A stretch of 64,000 nucleotides of DNA from an uncultured Clostridium sp. (lineage in GTDB: Bacteria > Bacillota > Clostridia > Lachnospirales > Lachnospiraceae): contig CANRZB010000001.1 in NCBI GenBank assembly GCA_947644195.1, forward strand, positions 1 to 64,000, read 5' to 3'. Under the pieces are notes generated by a model, which worked only from the letters and a program-made list of their open reading frames with translations, made no database searches and was not told the origin of the DNA. Below are positions 19,074-29,404 of the stretch, piece by piece (position 1 is the first letter of the stretch; every line of letters starts with the position of its first letter). Made by a program: the position numbers and the translations under genes.

Positions 19074-21341
19074 TTACAAATATTTTCCATCTATCGTCGG
19101 CTTCAGAAATAGGGACAATAGGAATAAATACATGACAATTCCAAGAATATTTTCCCAGTATATTGAAATCGTAACATTTGCATTTAAATGGGAATTCCAC
19201 AAAAGATACACAACCACCATTCCAAGAATGACACCCAAAATAATGCCAGAAACCATATAGCTCCACACTTGTATCCAACAGATCTTTCGTACTCGTTTTG
19301 CCGTTGCACCAAGCAATCGAAGAATTCGATATTCCTCTTTTCTTGCGACTAACATTCCCTTGGCAGAATTAAGCCAGCCAATTCCAGCAATGAGAATCAA
19401 AATGAAAATAACCACCTCAATCATTGCCGTTCGTTGCCTGGAGATGATCTCCGATTGTTCCATAATCTCCTCATAGAGATACCACTGACAATCTCTATGT
19501 TCTTTTTCTAACTGATAAAATTTCTCTTTTATTTTGTCTTTATCGCCATCTAAATAAACATCAACCTGACACCCACTCTCCTCTTCCTCCAAATCCATCT
19601 GGCATAGGTTATCCCAGTCAAGAATAGCACTATGATCCCATTGATATAAGGTATCTTCTTCTACCATTTCCACCAAAATAAAGTCTTTTCTCCCACCGAA
19701 CCAATCGGAATCAATGGATACGGTATCTCCTAACTGATACCCCTTCTGTTCTGCCACAGACTCTTCCAGAATAATTCTCTGCTTTTTGGGAACTTTTTTT
19801 AAGTCTTTCCATACCTTCACGGATAGCATATCCGGTAGTTCTTCTAAATCAGCAACCGAAAATCCCCATATGGAATCATCTTTCTTCGCATGAACAGAAA
19901 ACTCGCCAAAGATAGTATAGCAACGATCTGATACTGACTGAAATCTTTCCTCTAACTGCTTGACATAAGAAAGCGTCATAGGGCGATCTGTATTCATTGT
20001 CACATAAGCTGATTTTCCCTGCATAAGACCATAATAATAACTAGTGTTATTTGCTTCTAATAACTTCATGGATGCCTGTCCTGTATAAGCCAAGGTTGTA
20101 ATCAGAGCAATAATAAAAATAATCATAAAATTCTGCCAGAATTTTGGTATCATGAGCTTTATTCCCAGATACCCCTCCGTTCCTATCAGTTTTCGCCATT
20201 CCAGGAAACGGTTTCCTTTCTTCTTTCTTCGCAATCCTGTAGAGGTTTCCTGAAATATCTGGATTGGCAATACCCTCTGTCCAAAAGTAAAGACACACAT
20301 GACAAAACCATGGAACAGCAAAAATACCGCCAATGTCATATTCCATAACACTTTCCAATTGATCACAACGGTTCCGGGAAACAACTGCATCCTTTCGTTA
20401 AACCAATTCAGTAATACTCCCGAAAACAGCGCACAGGCGCCAGCTCCCGCAAGACATCCCATGGTACTGATTGCCAAAGACATCGAGAAAAATAGGATAC
20501 TTACCTGCCATTGTTTTCCTCCCACGGTACGAATCACTGCCATATCTTTTCTATATTTACGCATATATTCCTGAAAGATACTTAATACAAACAGCCCACT
20601 CACAATAATCACAATGACAAATAAAGTAGTAATCATCCCCTTTACGATTGCCAACATTTTGTTGAACTCTTCATTCATTGCTGCATCGTATGCCTGTAAT
20701 CCTGGATGATAATTTTGGATACTATGAACAACAGCCTCTCGAAGAACATCTTCTTTGCATTGCAAAAGCAAATAATTTACCTGTTCCATATCCTGATTTC
20801 CAAGTAACTTCTGCAACTGCGTCAAATCCATAATCACTGTAGGCATCTTATTGCCAGCCATAGGGTTATCTTTCAGGACTTCGCATATTCTGAAATCTTT
20901 TCCTCCCAGTGAAAGGATCTCTCCCTCTTGCTTATCCAGACGACGCCCAAGAGAGGCAGTAATCACAATATCATCCCCATTGATATTTTTGGAATACTGA
21001 TAGAAACTCTTATTCATCTTATCATCCACCACACCAACGAGGTAGAGATCCTCGATCTCCAGCGTCCAATAACCCGACGTAACATTCGCTACTCCCGCAG
21101 TATTTTTGATAAATTCTACTTCTTCATTGGTAAACGCCTCACCACTTTCCTTGGTTACCTGGATATCAAAGTCTCCTTTTTCCTTTAATACCTGCTGCTC
21201 AAAAGCTTTTTCCGCACTACTTGAGAGCTGAAACATACTGATGCTCAAAAAACATGCAAAAAAAATGCTTAAAAATGCAGAAAAGGTCAACATTTTGCTA
21301 TTCTTTAAAAAAACCATTCCCATTCGGCATAATTTAAGCAT
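19074..21341 (-). CDS. FtsX/MacB-like ABC transporter permease, 755 aa
   Basis: Repeated FtsX-type TM bundles with large extracytoplasmic loops; paired ATPase directly upstream. Confidence 0.88.
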   Translation of the reverse strand: MLKLCRMGMVFLKNSKMLTFSAFLSIFFACFLSISMFQLSSSAEKAFEQQVLKEKGDFDIQVTKESGEAFTNEEVEFIKNTAGVANVTSGYWTLEIEDLYLVGVVDDKMNKSFYQYSKNINGDDIVITASLGRRLDKQEGEILSLGGKDFRICEVLKDNPMAGNKMPTVIMDLTQLQKLLGNQDMEQVNYLLLQCKEDVLREAVVHSIQNYHPGLQAYDAAMNEEFNKMLAIVKGMITTLFVIVIIVSGLFVLSIFQEYMRKYRKDMAVIRTVGGKQWQVSILFFSMSLAISTMGCLAGAGACALFSGVLLNWFNERMQLFPGTVVINWKVLWNMTLAVFLLFHGFVMCVFTFGQRVLPIQIFQETSTGLRRKKKGNRFLEWRKLIGTEGYLGIKLMIPKFWQNFMIIFIIALITTLAYTGQASMKLLEANNTSYYYGLMQGKSAYVTMNTDRPMTLSYVKQLEERFQSVSDRCYTIFGEFSVHAKKDDSIWGFSVADLEELPDMLSVKVWKDLKKVPKKQRIILEESVAEQKGYQLGDTVSIDSDWFGGRKDFILVEMVEEDTLYQWDHSAILDWDNLCQMDLEEEESGCQVDVYLDGDKDKIKEKFYQLEKEHRDCQWYLYEEIMEQSEIISRQRTAMIEVVIFILILIAGIGWLNSAKGMLVARKEEYRILRLLGATAKRVRKICWIQVWSYMVSGIILGVILGMVVVYLLWNSHLNANVTISIYWENILGIVMYLFLLSLFLKPTIDGKYL

Positions 21342-21352
21342 TGTATCCTTCC

Positions 21353-22111
21353 TTACCTGTTTGCCAGTTTTTGTGATTCTCTAAACGCTGCTAGAATTTC
21401 ATCCATAGAATCCTTTTTTCCATGATTCTCGTATTCCCCAAAAATACGGCCATCCTGTAAAAATAAGATTCGATCTGCATAATTTGCAATGGTGGGATCA
21501 TGCGTTACCAAAATCGTACTCTGTCCGTTTTTTTCTTTCAAATCCAGAAATATCTGCATAATTTCATATGCCGTATTGCAATCAAGATTTCCCGTCGGCT
21601 CATCGGCCAATAAGATCTTTGGGTGATTAATCAAGGCTCTTGCAATGGCAACTCTTTGTTGTTCTCCTCCGGATAGATCGGTCACCGGATTCCTTTCCTT
21701 ATCTGACAATCCCACCATTGCCAGAATCTCCCTGGTACGCTTTTGAATTTCTGTACTCTTCTCTCCGGCGAGGATAAGAGGCACAGATACATTTTCTTCC
21801 ACCGTAAAATCCTGTATCAAATGAAAAGACTGAAAAATAAAGCCAATATTTTCAGCGCGGATCCTGGTCGCATCAGTTTCTACCCCATAGTTTTCTTCCC
21901 ATGTTCCATTCAAATAAATCTCACCCTGATCCGCCCTGTCCATCGCACCAATAATATGTAATAGTGTACTCTTACCAGATCCACTACTTCCCATAATTGC
22001 CAGGATTTCACCCTTTCGTAAGGCAAAGGAAACTCCCTTTAAGGCTTCCAGTGGTTCTTTTCCATTTTGGTAAAACTTATGAATATCCTTCATTTCTATG
22101 ATATTTTTCAT
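21353..22111 (-). CDS. ABC transporter ATPase (MacB/LolD type)
   Basis: GSSGSGKSTLLHIIGAMDRADQGEIYLNG, LSGGEQQRVAIARALINHPKILLADEPTGNLD; start at MKNIIEMKDI with AGAGGA RBS. Confidence 0.94.
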   Translation of the reverse strand: MKNIIEMKDIHKFYQNGKEPLEALKGVSFALRKGEILAIMGSSGSGKSTLLHIIGAMDRADQGEIYLNGTWEENYGVETDATRIRAENIGFIFQSFHLIQDFTVEENVSVPLILAGEKSTEIQKRTREILAMVGLSDKERNPVTDLSGGEQQRVAIARALINHPKILLADEPTGNLDCNTAYEIMQIFLDLKEKNGQSTILVTHDPTIANYADRILFLQDGRIFGEYENHGKKDSMDEILAAFRESQKLANR

Positions 22112-22122
22112 GATATAATCCT

Positions 22123-23970
22123 CTACCACGAACCGCCGCCGCCACCGCCATGGCCGCCACCACTGTGTCCTCCACCGCCGTGTCCTCCGCCACCGCCGGG
22201 AGAAGAATTCATTGCTGTATTCGCCGCTTTCATTGTCTGATTCATGGAACGTTGGAAACTTGCCATATGAAACGCTGTATGATGGGAACTATGATACCAT
22301 TCCGGTGGTTCCATGGCAATGGATTCAAATTTATTCATCCACTTTTCCGATACCCCAAGCACATAGGTATAAGGCAAAATCGAATAAAAATACTTTGGAT
22401 CCTCTTCCACCAATGTTTCCAAACGGTCTTTCTCCGCTGTCTGCAAGAACTCCCGGAACCCCTGAAGATAACCCAGAATTCGGTTTCCATAATCCGTTCG
22501 TTTCGGCATATAATGCTTAAAAAACAGGATAACCAGGCAGCCCAAGATCCCATACGCACTGGCAAAACAGTAGATCGGATCCGCATAGAGCAACCCCTGG
22601 ATCACAAAGACAGAACACGATCCTCCCAGAAAGGCAAAAGACCATAGGACAAGATAGGCTTTCTGATACCACTTCCCCGGCCTCATCAAAGCACGCATAA
22701 CAATCGTTAAGATGATCCCTGCGATTCCTGATGTCATAAGGGAAGTATAGATACTTCCTGTTGCCTCCATCAGCGGATGATACAGGGACAACATCAAAGA
22801 ACCTATTGCCATCAGAATTAAAATCCAATCTTTATTGGTTGAATTTTCATAAAATAAGATATGGCTGTTTCTCTTGGAATTCATTATTCGAGTAATCTTA
22901 TTTACCGTCTTATAAAAGGTATTTTTCAAATCAGCTTTCGTCACAAAATCCCTGTTCATAAACAGGGCGTAAAAAAACATCCGCTCTACCTTATTTGTTC
23001 CGTCATATTCTCTTACTTTCCGCAAAATAAAATCACCTTTGCCAGCCTCTGCAATACTCAGATATCCTTTATCCGCCAGATAAACGATCAGAGACACAAC
23101 ATCCTCCCCGTCTACCTCACCTTTATATGCCAATGCCGTTTCCAGACTGTTCAGTGCCGCAGGTGGATGAAATTCAATGGTTTCCACCACCGGATCATCC
23201 TTCCCATAAAAATGCCAAAGCACAAAAGCCAGCGCCATGGCAAGAGTAACCATAACCATAGATGACACTGCTCCCAGCGGAAATTCCGGGCGATACATAA
23301 AGTAACCGTCCGGCAGTTCCATGCGCACAGTAAGCCCCTGTCCCGGCTGCAAAACGACAGAGGGATCCAACGTACCCACCAGAATATTATCCCTGACCTC
23401 TACCCGCAGACCATCATACAGGGTAGCGCCCTCGCTTCCATAGGACAGACCTACTTTCTCCTGATCAATCGTCGTAGGCATAATAACGGAAAACGTTACG
23501 TTGGAGATCGTTGTATCCCATCCGGTACCAATGAGATTATAGTAAAACTCATCCATATTTTTTAACGGATCTTTTCCGACAGATAAATCATAGGATAACG
23601 TATAGGACTTTTCGCCATACTGCATCTCATTCTCATCCCCTATCCGCAATCGGAAGTTTTCCCTGGACCGACTGGATTCATAGGGATCGCTGCAAGATAC
23701 ATTTTTCACTTTGGCGCGAACGCGGTTGCTGGTGCCATCCTCCCGGCTTACCGTATAGGATATTGGAATATCACGGTAGATCCCATGCCGCATATCTTCA
23801 AAAAAAACCTGAATTTCTTCCTGGATATGATAGACATTGTCCTGAGATACCTGGACTGTCACAACATATTTTGTAATATGAAATGCCTCCATAGCCTTAG
23901 CCTGCTGTACATTCCCCAGGAACAGCAGAAATACAATTCCCCATAATATGACAAAATATCTTCTCTTCAT
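22123..23970 (-). CDS. DUF2207 membrane protein with Gly/His-rich C-terminal tail
   Basis: N-terminal signal, DIYGD-like DMRHGIYRDIPISYTVSREDGTSNRVRAKVKNVSC, C-terminal SSPGGGGGHGGGGHSGGGHGGGGGGSW; paired with LemA. Confidence 0.88.
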   Translation of the reverse strand: MKRRYFVILWGIVFLLFLGNVQQAKAMEAFHITKYVVTVQVSQDNVYHIQEEIQVFFEDMRHGIYRDIPISYTVSREDGTSNRVRAKVKNVSCSDPYESSRSRENFRLRIGDENEMQYGEKSYTLSYDLSVGKDPLKNMDEFYYNLIGTGWDTTISNVTFSVIMPTTIDQEKVGLSYGSEGATLYDGLRVEVRDNILVGTLDPSVVLQPGQGLTVRMELPDGYFMYRPEFPLGAVSSMVMVTLAMALAFVLWHFYGKDDPVVETIEFHPPAALNSLETALAYKGEVDGEDVVSLIVYLADKGYLSIAEAGKGDFILRKVREYDGTNKVERMFFYALFMNRDFVTKADLKNTFYKTVNKITRIMNSKRNSHILFYENSTNKDWILILMAIGSLMLSLYHPLMEATGSIYTSLMTSGIAGIILTIVMRALMRPGKWYQKAYLVLWSFAFLGGSCSVFVIQGLLYADPIYCFASAYGILGCLVILFFKHYMPKRTDYGNRILGYLQGFREFLQTAEKDRLETLVEEDPKYFYSILPYTYVLGVSEKWMNKFESIAMEPPEWYHSSHHTAFHMASFQRSMNQTMKAANTAMNSSPGGGGGHGGGGHSGGGHGGGGGGSW

Positions 23971-24527
23971 TAGAATTTCACCTGCACATTCTGTCGTTCC
24001 GCTGTACTATCTACCTCAAACATGCGCTTGGTTTCAAAATGGAACAGACCGGCGATCAGACTGCCCGGAAACATCTGTACCGTAAAATTATACTGCTTCA
24101 CTGCCCCGTTATAGTATTTTCTGGAGTTGGAAATATCGTCCTCAATTTGGCTCAACTGCCTGCTCAGATCCAAAAAGTTCTGATTCGCTTTTAAATCTGG
24201 ATACTGCTCTGCCAATGCCATAATCTGTGGGATCATTTTTGACATAGTAGCGCCAGACTGCATCTTTTCCTCCTCCGACATATTGTCATAATTCTGGTTT
24301 CGCAACTCTACGATTTCCGCCAAGGTACTTTCCTCATGTTTCGCATACCCCTTAACGGTTTCCACCAAATTCGGAATCAAGTCAAACCGCTTCTTGAGAT
24401 AGACATCCATCGTGGCAAATGCCTCATCCACTGTAATTTTGCCACGGATCAGTTTATTATAGGTACTGATGACAAATACCAGCAATAGTACGATAACGAC
24501 AATTCCAATCATTAATCCAAATCTCAT
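23970..24527 (-). CDS. LemA family protein
   Basis: VFVISTYNKLIRGKITVDEAFATMDVYLKKRFDLIPNLVETVKGYAKHEESTLAEIVELRN; start MRFGLMIG after TGGAGGAAAGC. Confidence 0.93.
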   Translation of the reverse strand: MRFGLMIGIVVIVLLLVFVISTYNKLIRGKITVDEAFATMDVYLKKRFDLIPNLVETVKGYAKHEESTLAEIVELRNQNYDNMSEEEKMQSGATMSKMIPQIMALAEQYPDLKANQNFLDLSRQLSQIEDDISNSRKYYNGAVKQYNFTVQMFPGSLIAGLFHFETKRMFEVDSTAERQNVQVKF

Positions 24528-24580
24528 ATGCTTTCCTCCACTTTTTACCAATTCGTTATTAAGCTCCAAACATCCCTTCC

Positions 24581-26179
24581 CTATGATTCCTCCGCAAATT
24601 CCCAACCGTTCCTGCTGCCGGTTGCCACAGCCCCGTCTGATCGTGATGTCCGAAACGGCGCCACCGGCATCTGATTCGCACCAAACAACGTTACCTCCCG
24701 GTAATTCGTCCAGCAATATCTTGCATACATTGGTTGGGAAACCTCTGGAGAAGAAATCACAATTTCCTCTCCCTGTATCTGGGCATCCGCTGGATAATAC
24801 TTTCGGTCTGGCCCCGCTATTTCAAATCCGGTAATCTGGTCTGCCGTACTATGGATTCCCTGGTTAGCATAATCAAAACTGAGAATCATCTGATTCTGAC
24901 AGATCCGGTAGGAACGGTAAATCGGTCCAAATACTTCTGAATCCTCTTTCTTTCCATAAACCTGACACAATGCCTGGTCTTCCAAGCGTTCTCCGACGAG
25001 ATCTTTCCTGACCGGATGGATATTGGCAAATTCGCCCTGATCTAAAATCACAGCGATTCCAGTATTTTTAACCGTCTGGAACACACGCATCTGCGCCTCC
25101 CGAACAAACGGCCAGTTCTGATAGTCCGGTTCTCCTTCGCTCTGGAACATAGGAAGTTGGACCAGCAGAAACGGCAGGGTTTCATCCCGCCAATCCTTTC
25201 TCCACTGACGGATCAAACCGGACAGAAGTTCATAATATGTATATGGGCGATGATCGTCTTCTTCCCCCTGATAATAAAGAAAACCTGCCAGAGTATATGG
25301 CGTAATTCTCTGAATCATCGTTTCATACAACCCACATGGCCGAAATTCCGAACGAGGTCCCATCGGTCCCGGATACTGGTTCTCACCACACTGTTCCAAT
25401 GCTCCCTCCCAGGTAGGATTCTCCGCCGTTGCATAATAATGTTCCACCCTTTTCTCAAACGCTTTCTGATAGACCACATAAGCTTCTCTGGCTCTGATAT
25501 GTTCCTCTGGATCCTGCTCTGCCACAATCCGATCATAATCCTCAATATAATTCGAAATTACCCGATCATTCTCCAGTGTCTCTCTGCCAACCCAACAGGA
25601 AGCAGAAGTTCCACCCCAATTACAGCCGATTATGCCCACGGTAACATTCAAATCTTCGGCCAGTTTTTTGGCAAAATAATATCCTACCGCTGACCAGCGT
25701 CCCGCTGTCTCCGGCAGGCAAAGTTCCCATGCACTCTCCGCCTCTGCCTCATACAGAGCATCCCCAACGCAAGGAATTTTCGGCGTATAATAATAACGCA
25801 ATCTGTCATTCTGTACATTTTTGACTACTTCCGCTCCATCTTTGCTGTTTTGCAATTCCAGTTCCATATTGGACTGCCCGCCAGCCAGCCAGACCTCCCC
25901 CATCATTACATCCTGAAATACCATTTCCTCGACAGGTTTTTCCGTTCCCCCGGCAGATGCACCAGAACCGTCCGCCGCAGTTATGGTCAGTTGATACGGC
26001 CCTCCTGCACCAAGCGGTGGAAGAAGCGCCTCAAAGTTTCCATCCTCTATGACCGCCTCTACAATCTGTCCCTCCAAAGATACCGTTACCACAGCCCGAT
26101 CCGTCTTTCCCCAGACTGCGATATTTTTTCCACGTTGTAATACCATATGATCGCTGAAAATAGCTGGTAGTTGTAACAT
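24581..26179 (-). CDS. Sialate O-acetylesterase-like SGNH hydrolase
   Basis: MLQLPAIFSDHMVLQRGKNIAVWGKT, GEVWLAGGQSNMELEL, FLYYQGEEDD; start with GGAGGAGAAT RBS. Confidence 0.88.
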   Translation of the reverse strand: MLQLPAIFSDHMVLQRGKNIAVWGKTDRAVVTVSLEGQIVEAVIEDGNFEALLPPLGAGGPYQLTITAADGSGASAGGTEKPVEEMVFQDVMMGEVWLAGGQSNMELELQNSKDGAEVVKNVQNDRLRYYYTPKIPCVGDALYEAEAESAWELCLPETAGRWSAVGYYFAKKLAEDLNVTVGIIGCNWGGTSASCWVGRETLENDRVISNYIEDYDRIVAEQDPEEHIRAREAYVVYQKAFEKRVEHYYATAENPTWEGALEQCGENQYPGPMGPRSEFRPCGLYETMIQRITPYTLAGFLYYQGEEDDHRPYTYYELLSGLIRQWRKDWRDETLPFLLVQLPMFQSEGEPDYQNWPFVREAQMRVFQTVKNTGIAVILDQGEFANIHPVRKDLVGERLEDQALCQVYGKKEDSEVFGPIYRSYRICQNQMILSFDYANQGIHSTADQITGFEIAGPDRKYYPADAQIQGEEIVISSPEVSQPMYARYCWTNYREVTLFGANQMPVAPFRTSRSDGAVATGSRNGWEFAEES

Positions 26180-26468
26180 ATTCTCCTCCGTTTCTGTCCA
26201 TTCCACACGGTTCTAAACGATACTCCCCACAACATATTTTGCATTGTAACAGTCCTGATACCGTGTAATTACTTGTTGTACTAAATTCCATTATACGGGA
26301 AGAAAACGGTTTGTGCAATGTCCAGAAAAACCATTGCAATGCCGCACCGCTAATGGTATCATATTACTAGTGCAGCGTATATTAAGGTTCTAATACATTC
26401 TCTGTACTCATAGATAATATCAGCAGGCGATTCCTGCAGTCTGCTTTACACAGAAAGGAAGATCTCTT

Positions 26469-27512
26469 ATGCCACAGACAAACCGTGCTTCTCATCCGAT
26501 CCGTAATACCGTCATTACCGTTCTTATCATTGTAGCCTTTATCGGTCTATTTATCTATTCACAGTTACATAACCAGGTTACTTTATATGACGACCCAAAT
26601 ACCGAGGGAAACACCAGTGGCAATTTATTAAACGGGGGATACTTTTGTCTTTCTGACGATACCATATATTTTTCAAATTCCAACGATGACAATGCGCTCT
26701 ATTCCATGGATACCAAACTGGAAAAACTAAAGAAACTCTCCAGCGACAAGGTCAGTTATATCAATGCCGCGGGTAAATATGTATTCTATACCAGACGAAA
26801 CGACCAGAAATCATCTACGGGAGAGGGTCTGCTTTCCCTGAGTACCACGGGTTTATTCCGGATTACCAATGACGGCAAAAATCTATATAAAATATATGAC
26901 GATCCCACCCAAGTGGTAAATCTGCACGGTAATTTTATCTATTATCAGCACTATGATAAAAAAGAAGGTTTGCAGCTATACTCTGCGAAAATTGACGGTT
27001 CCAGCGATGACCAGCTCAGCGAAGAAGCTATCGCCCCTTTTGCAGTAGAAGACGGACTGATTTATTATACCGGCTGGGATACCGACCATATGATCCACTC
27101 CATGAATATCAATGGATCTGAGAAAAATATTATTTATGATGGAAACTGCACCTCCTTAATCAAGGCTGGCAGCCATCTATACTTTATGGATATGCAGCAA
27201 AACTATGCCCTTGTCCGAATCAATCCGGACGGGAGCGAACCGGAAACTCTGGTTTCCAATCGCATTGCTACCTACAATGTAGACAAAACAGAATCCACCA
27301 TCTATTATCAGGTTGATGACGGAAAAAACAACGGTTTATACCGCCTGGATTTGGAAAACAATGAGACACAGCTGTTAGCTGCAGGCGATTATAATTATCT
27401 CCATCTCATTTCCAACTACCTGTTCTACAAATCCTATAACGGTGATACCACCTATGTTATGGATCTTGCGACGGAACAGTCACAAACATTTTCTCCTAAA
27501 ACCAAGAAATAA
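26469..27512 (+). CDS. DUF5050-like beta-propeller membrane-anchored protein
   Basis: N-terminal TM anchor then repeated IYFSNSNDDNALYSM / LYKIY / IYYTGWDTDHMIHSMNINGSE blades. Confidence 0.75.
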   Translation: MPQTNRASHPIRNTVITVLIIVAFIGLFIYSQLHNQVTLYDDPNTEGNTSGNLLNGGYFCLSDDTIYFSNSNDDNALYSMDTKLEKLKKLSSDKVSYINAAGKYVFYTRRNDQKSSTGEGLLSLSTTGLFRITNDGKNLYKIYDDPTQVVNLHGNFIYYQHYDKKEGLQLYSAKIDGSSDDQLSEEAIAPFAVEDGLIYYTGWDTDHMIHSMNINGSEKNIIYDGNCTSLIKAGSHLYFMDMQQNYALVRINPDGSEPETLVSNRIATYNVDKTESTIYYQVDDGKNNGLYRLDLENNETQLLAAGDYNYLHLISNYLFYKSYNGDTTYVMDLATEQSQTFSPKTKK

Positions 27513-27521
27513 GGTAGTAAT

Positions 27522-28343
27522 CTATTCCGCTTTCCTTATTTGCTGCTCCATTTCTGTGATCGTTTTTCGAAAAACGGGATGGACGGCATAAGGAGCAATC
27601 TCTGCCAATGGTTGGAGCACAAAAGAACGTCTATGCATTTCAGGATGCGGAATCGTCAATACATCGGTATGCAGGAGGATTTCATCATACAGAAGAATAT
27701 CCACATCAATCGTCCGGGGCCCCCAATGAACTGTTCGGACACGTTTTAACTCCTCTTCTATCCTGCCAATCTGATCTAGCAGCTCTGTCGGGGTTTGCAA
27801 GGTCCACATTTCCACTGCCCCATTCAAAAAATCATCCTGCGCCACCTCTCCAACTGGTTCTGTTACCAGATATCCCGATACCACCAGGTCTCGATTCCGG
27901 GGATCACTCCGCAGCAATTCCACTGCCCGGTCCAAATTTGCCTGTTTATCCCCCAGATTCGATCCAATCCCTAAATAGACCCGATGCCATTTTCGATGTA
28001 TGGTAACCGATACGGTTTCTAACGGTATCCGTACTGGCGCCCAGGGCTTTTCGATTTCCAAATCCACCGATTGTACCAGTGGAAATTCCAGCAAAATCCG
28101 TTCTGCCAAATGTTCTGCCAATCTCTCAATCAAGCGAAACGTATGTCCCTGTGCCTCTCTGCAGATGATTTCAGATACCTGGGCATAGTTTACGGAGTCT
28201 GCCAATTCATCTGACTGTCCCGGCGTTCGGGCATCCACGCCCATCCTAACTGAGACCAGAAACTTCTGCCCTAATCTATTTTCCTCCTCCAGCACTCCGT
28301 GGTTTGCAAAAACCTCCAACCGTTTGATCTGTATTTGATCCAT
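27522..28343 (-). CDS. folKB: Bifunctional dihydroneopterin aldolase / HPPK
   Basis: FolB part MDQIQIKRLEVFANHGVLEEENRLGQKF...EKPWAPVRIPLETVSVTIHR; FolK part VYLGIGSNLGDKQANLDRAVELL...GPRTIDVDILLYD. Confidence 0.94.
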   Translation of the reverse strand: MDQIQIKRLEVFANHGVLEEENRLGQKFLVSVRMGVDARTPGQSDELADSVNYAQVSEIICREAQGHTFRLIERLAEHLAERILLEFPLVQSVDLEIEKPWAPVRIPLETVSVTIHRKWHRVYLGIGSNLGDKQANLDRAVELLRSDPRNRDLVVSGYLVTEPVGEVAQDDFLNGAVEMWTLQTPTELLDQIGRIEEELKRVRTVHWGPRTIDVDILLYDEILLHTDVLTIPHPEMHRRSFVLQPLAEIAPYAVHPVFRKTITEMEQQIRKAE

Positions 28344-28460
28344 CCTATTCTCCTACTTTCCTCGTTGCAACCTGACATGCCAAACGCTAACAGTTCATAC
28401 AGGTTCTATCTGTAGTATAAACCGTCCATCAAAGATCCTCCTATAACCAATGGCGGCCCT

Positions 28461-29366
28461 TTATTTCCAATACCATTTGCTTCCCGTGCATTTCATGATC
28501 AGCCACTTGGGAAGTCTCGTATAATGTCGTCCTAATCGAAAGCCGATCAGCTTACATCCGCATTGCAGCATGAAATATACGGTCATCAGTATATTTCCAC
28601 GTTTAATTAAATCCACAATGATATGTTTAGCATAGCCGGCCCCCTCTTTTTCCGAAGAGATTGCCGCAAAAATTTCCTCGTACTGCTTCTGGGATACCCC
28701 CAAATCAAAGTTACGGTGAAACTGCTGCATACAGGAATAATCATGAGAATGTATCACCTGCGCTTCTGCACAGTATGCCACGGAATATCCGGCATGGATC
28801 ATATGATATGCCATAATCATATCCTCATTAAAAATAGCCGGATGTACAAACCCTCCCAATTCCTCATAAAAACTGCGGCGATATAAAGCACAGACATCGG
28901 AGCAGAAATAAGTCTTAATGCCCATTTGTTCCTCATCGTCAATGGTTTTCACGATATTTTGAGGCGGGTAATTATACCCCCTAGTCATTCTCTCCAACAC
29001 ACCTGCTGCTGGTCTCGCCAGCTGTCTGGCATAGGCAATCCCTGCCTTTTCATCCTCCATCGCATGCAGAAGATGTTCTATCAAATGTGTGTCCACCGGC
29101 ATGGCATCCTGCGTCATAAATAGAATAAACTCGGATTCTGACTGACGTGCCCCCAGATCCCTGGTCCCCCCATGATCAAACTCTGCCTGCAGCACTGGAA
29201 TCACAGTAATCCGGTCATCCTGTGGCTGTAATAAAGGATCCCCTGCCTGCTTGATTGTCTGCAACAGCCAGATATGGGAAATCTCAACGGTCTGCTTCAT
29301 CAACCTGCCCAATAATTTTTGCAGTTCCTTTCCCGGCTGATATACCGGAATTACCACATCAATCAT
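28461..29366 (-). CDS. Family 2 glycosyltransferase (rhamnosyltransferase-like)
   Basis: IDVVIPVYQPGKELQKLLGRLMKQT, GARQSESEFILFMTQDAMP, GGFVHPAIFNEDMIMAYHMIHAG. Confidence 0.88.
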   Translation of the reverse strand: MIDVVIPVYQPGKELQKLLGRLMKQTVEISHIWLLQTIKQAGDPLLQPQDDRITVIPVLQAEFDHGGTRDLGARQSESEFILFMTQDAMPVDTHLIEHLLHAMEDEKAGIAYARQLARPAAGVLERMTRGYNYPPQNIVKTIDDEEQMGIKTYFCSDVCALYRRSFYEELGGFVHPAIFNEDMIMAYHMIHAGYSVAYCAEAQVIHSHDYSCMQQFHRNFDLGVSQKQYEEIFAAISSEKEGAGYAKHIIVDLIKRGNILMTVYFMLQCGCKLIGFRLGRHYTRLPKWLIMKCTGSKWYWK

Positions 29367-29404
29367 AGTTTCCTCCGTTTCCAAACATACAACATTTTCT
29401 ATAC

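Noticed and set aside
25157-25693. 178-aa plus-strand ORF opposite the sialate O-acetylesterase
   Set aside because: Shadow ORF with no RBS or family features.
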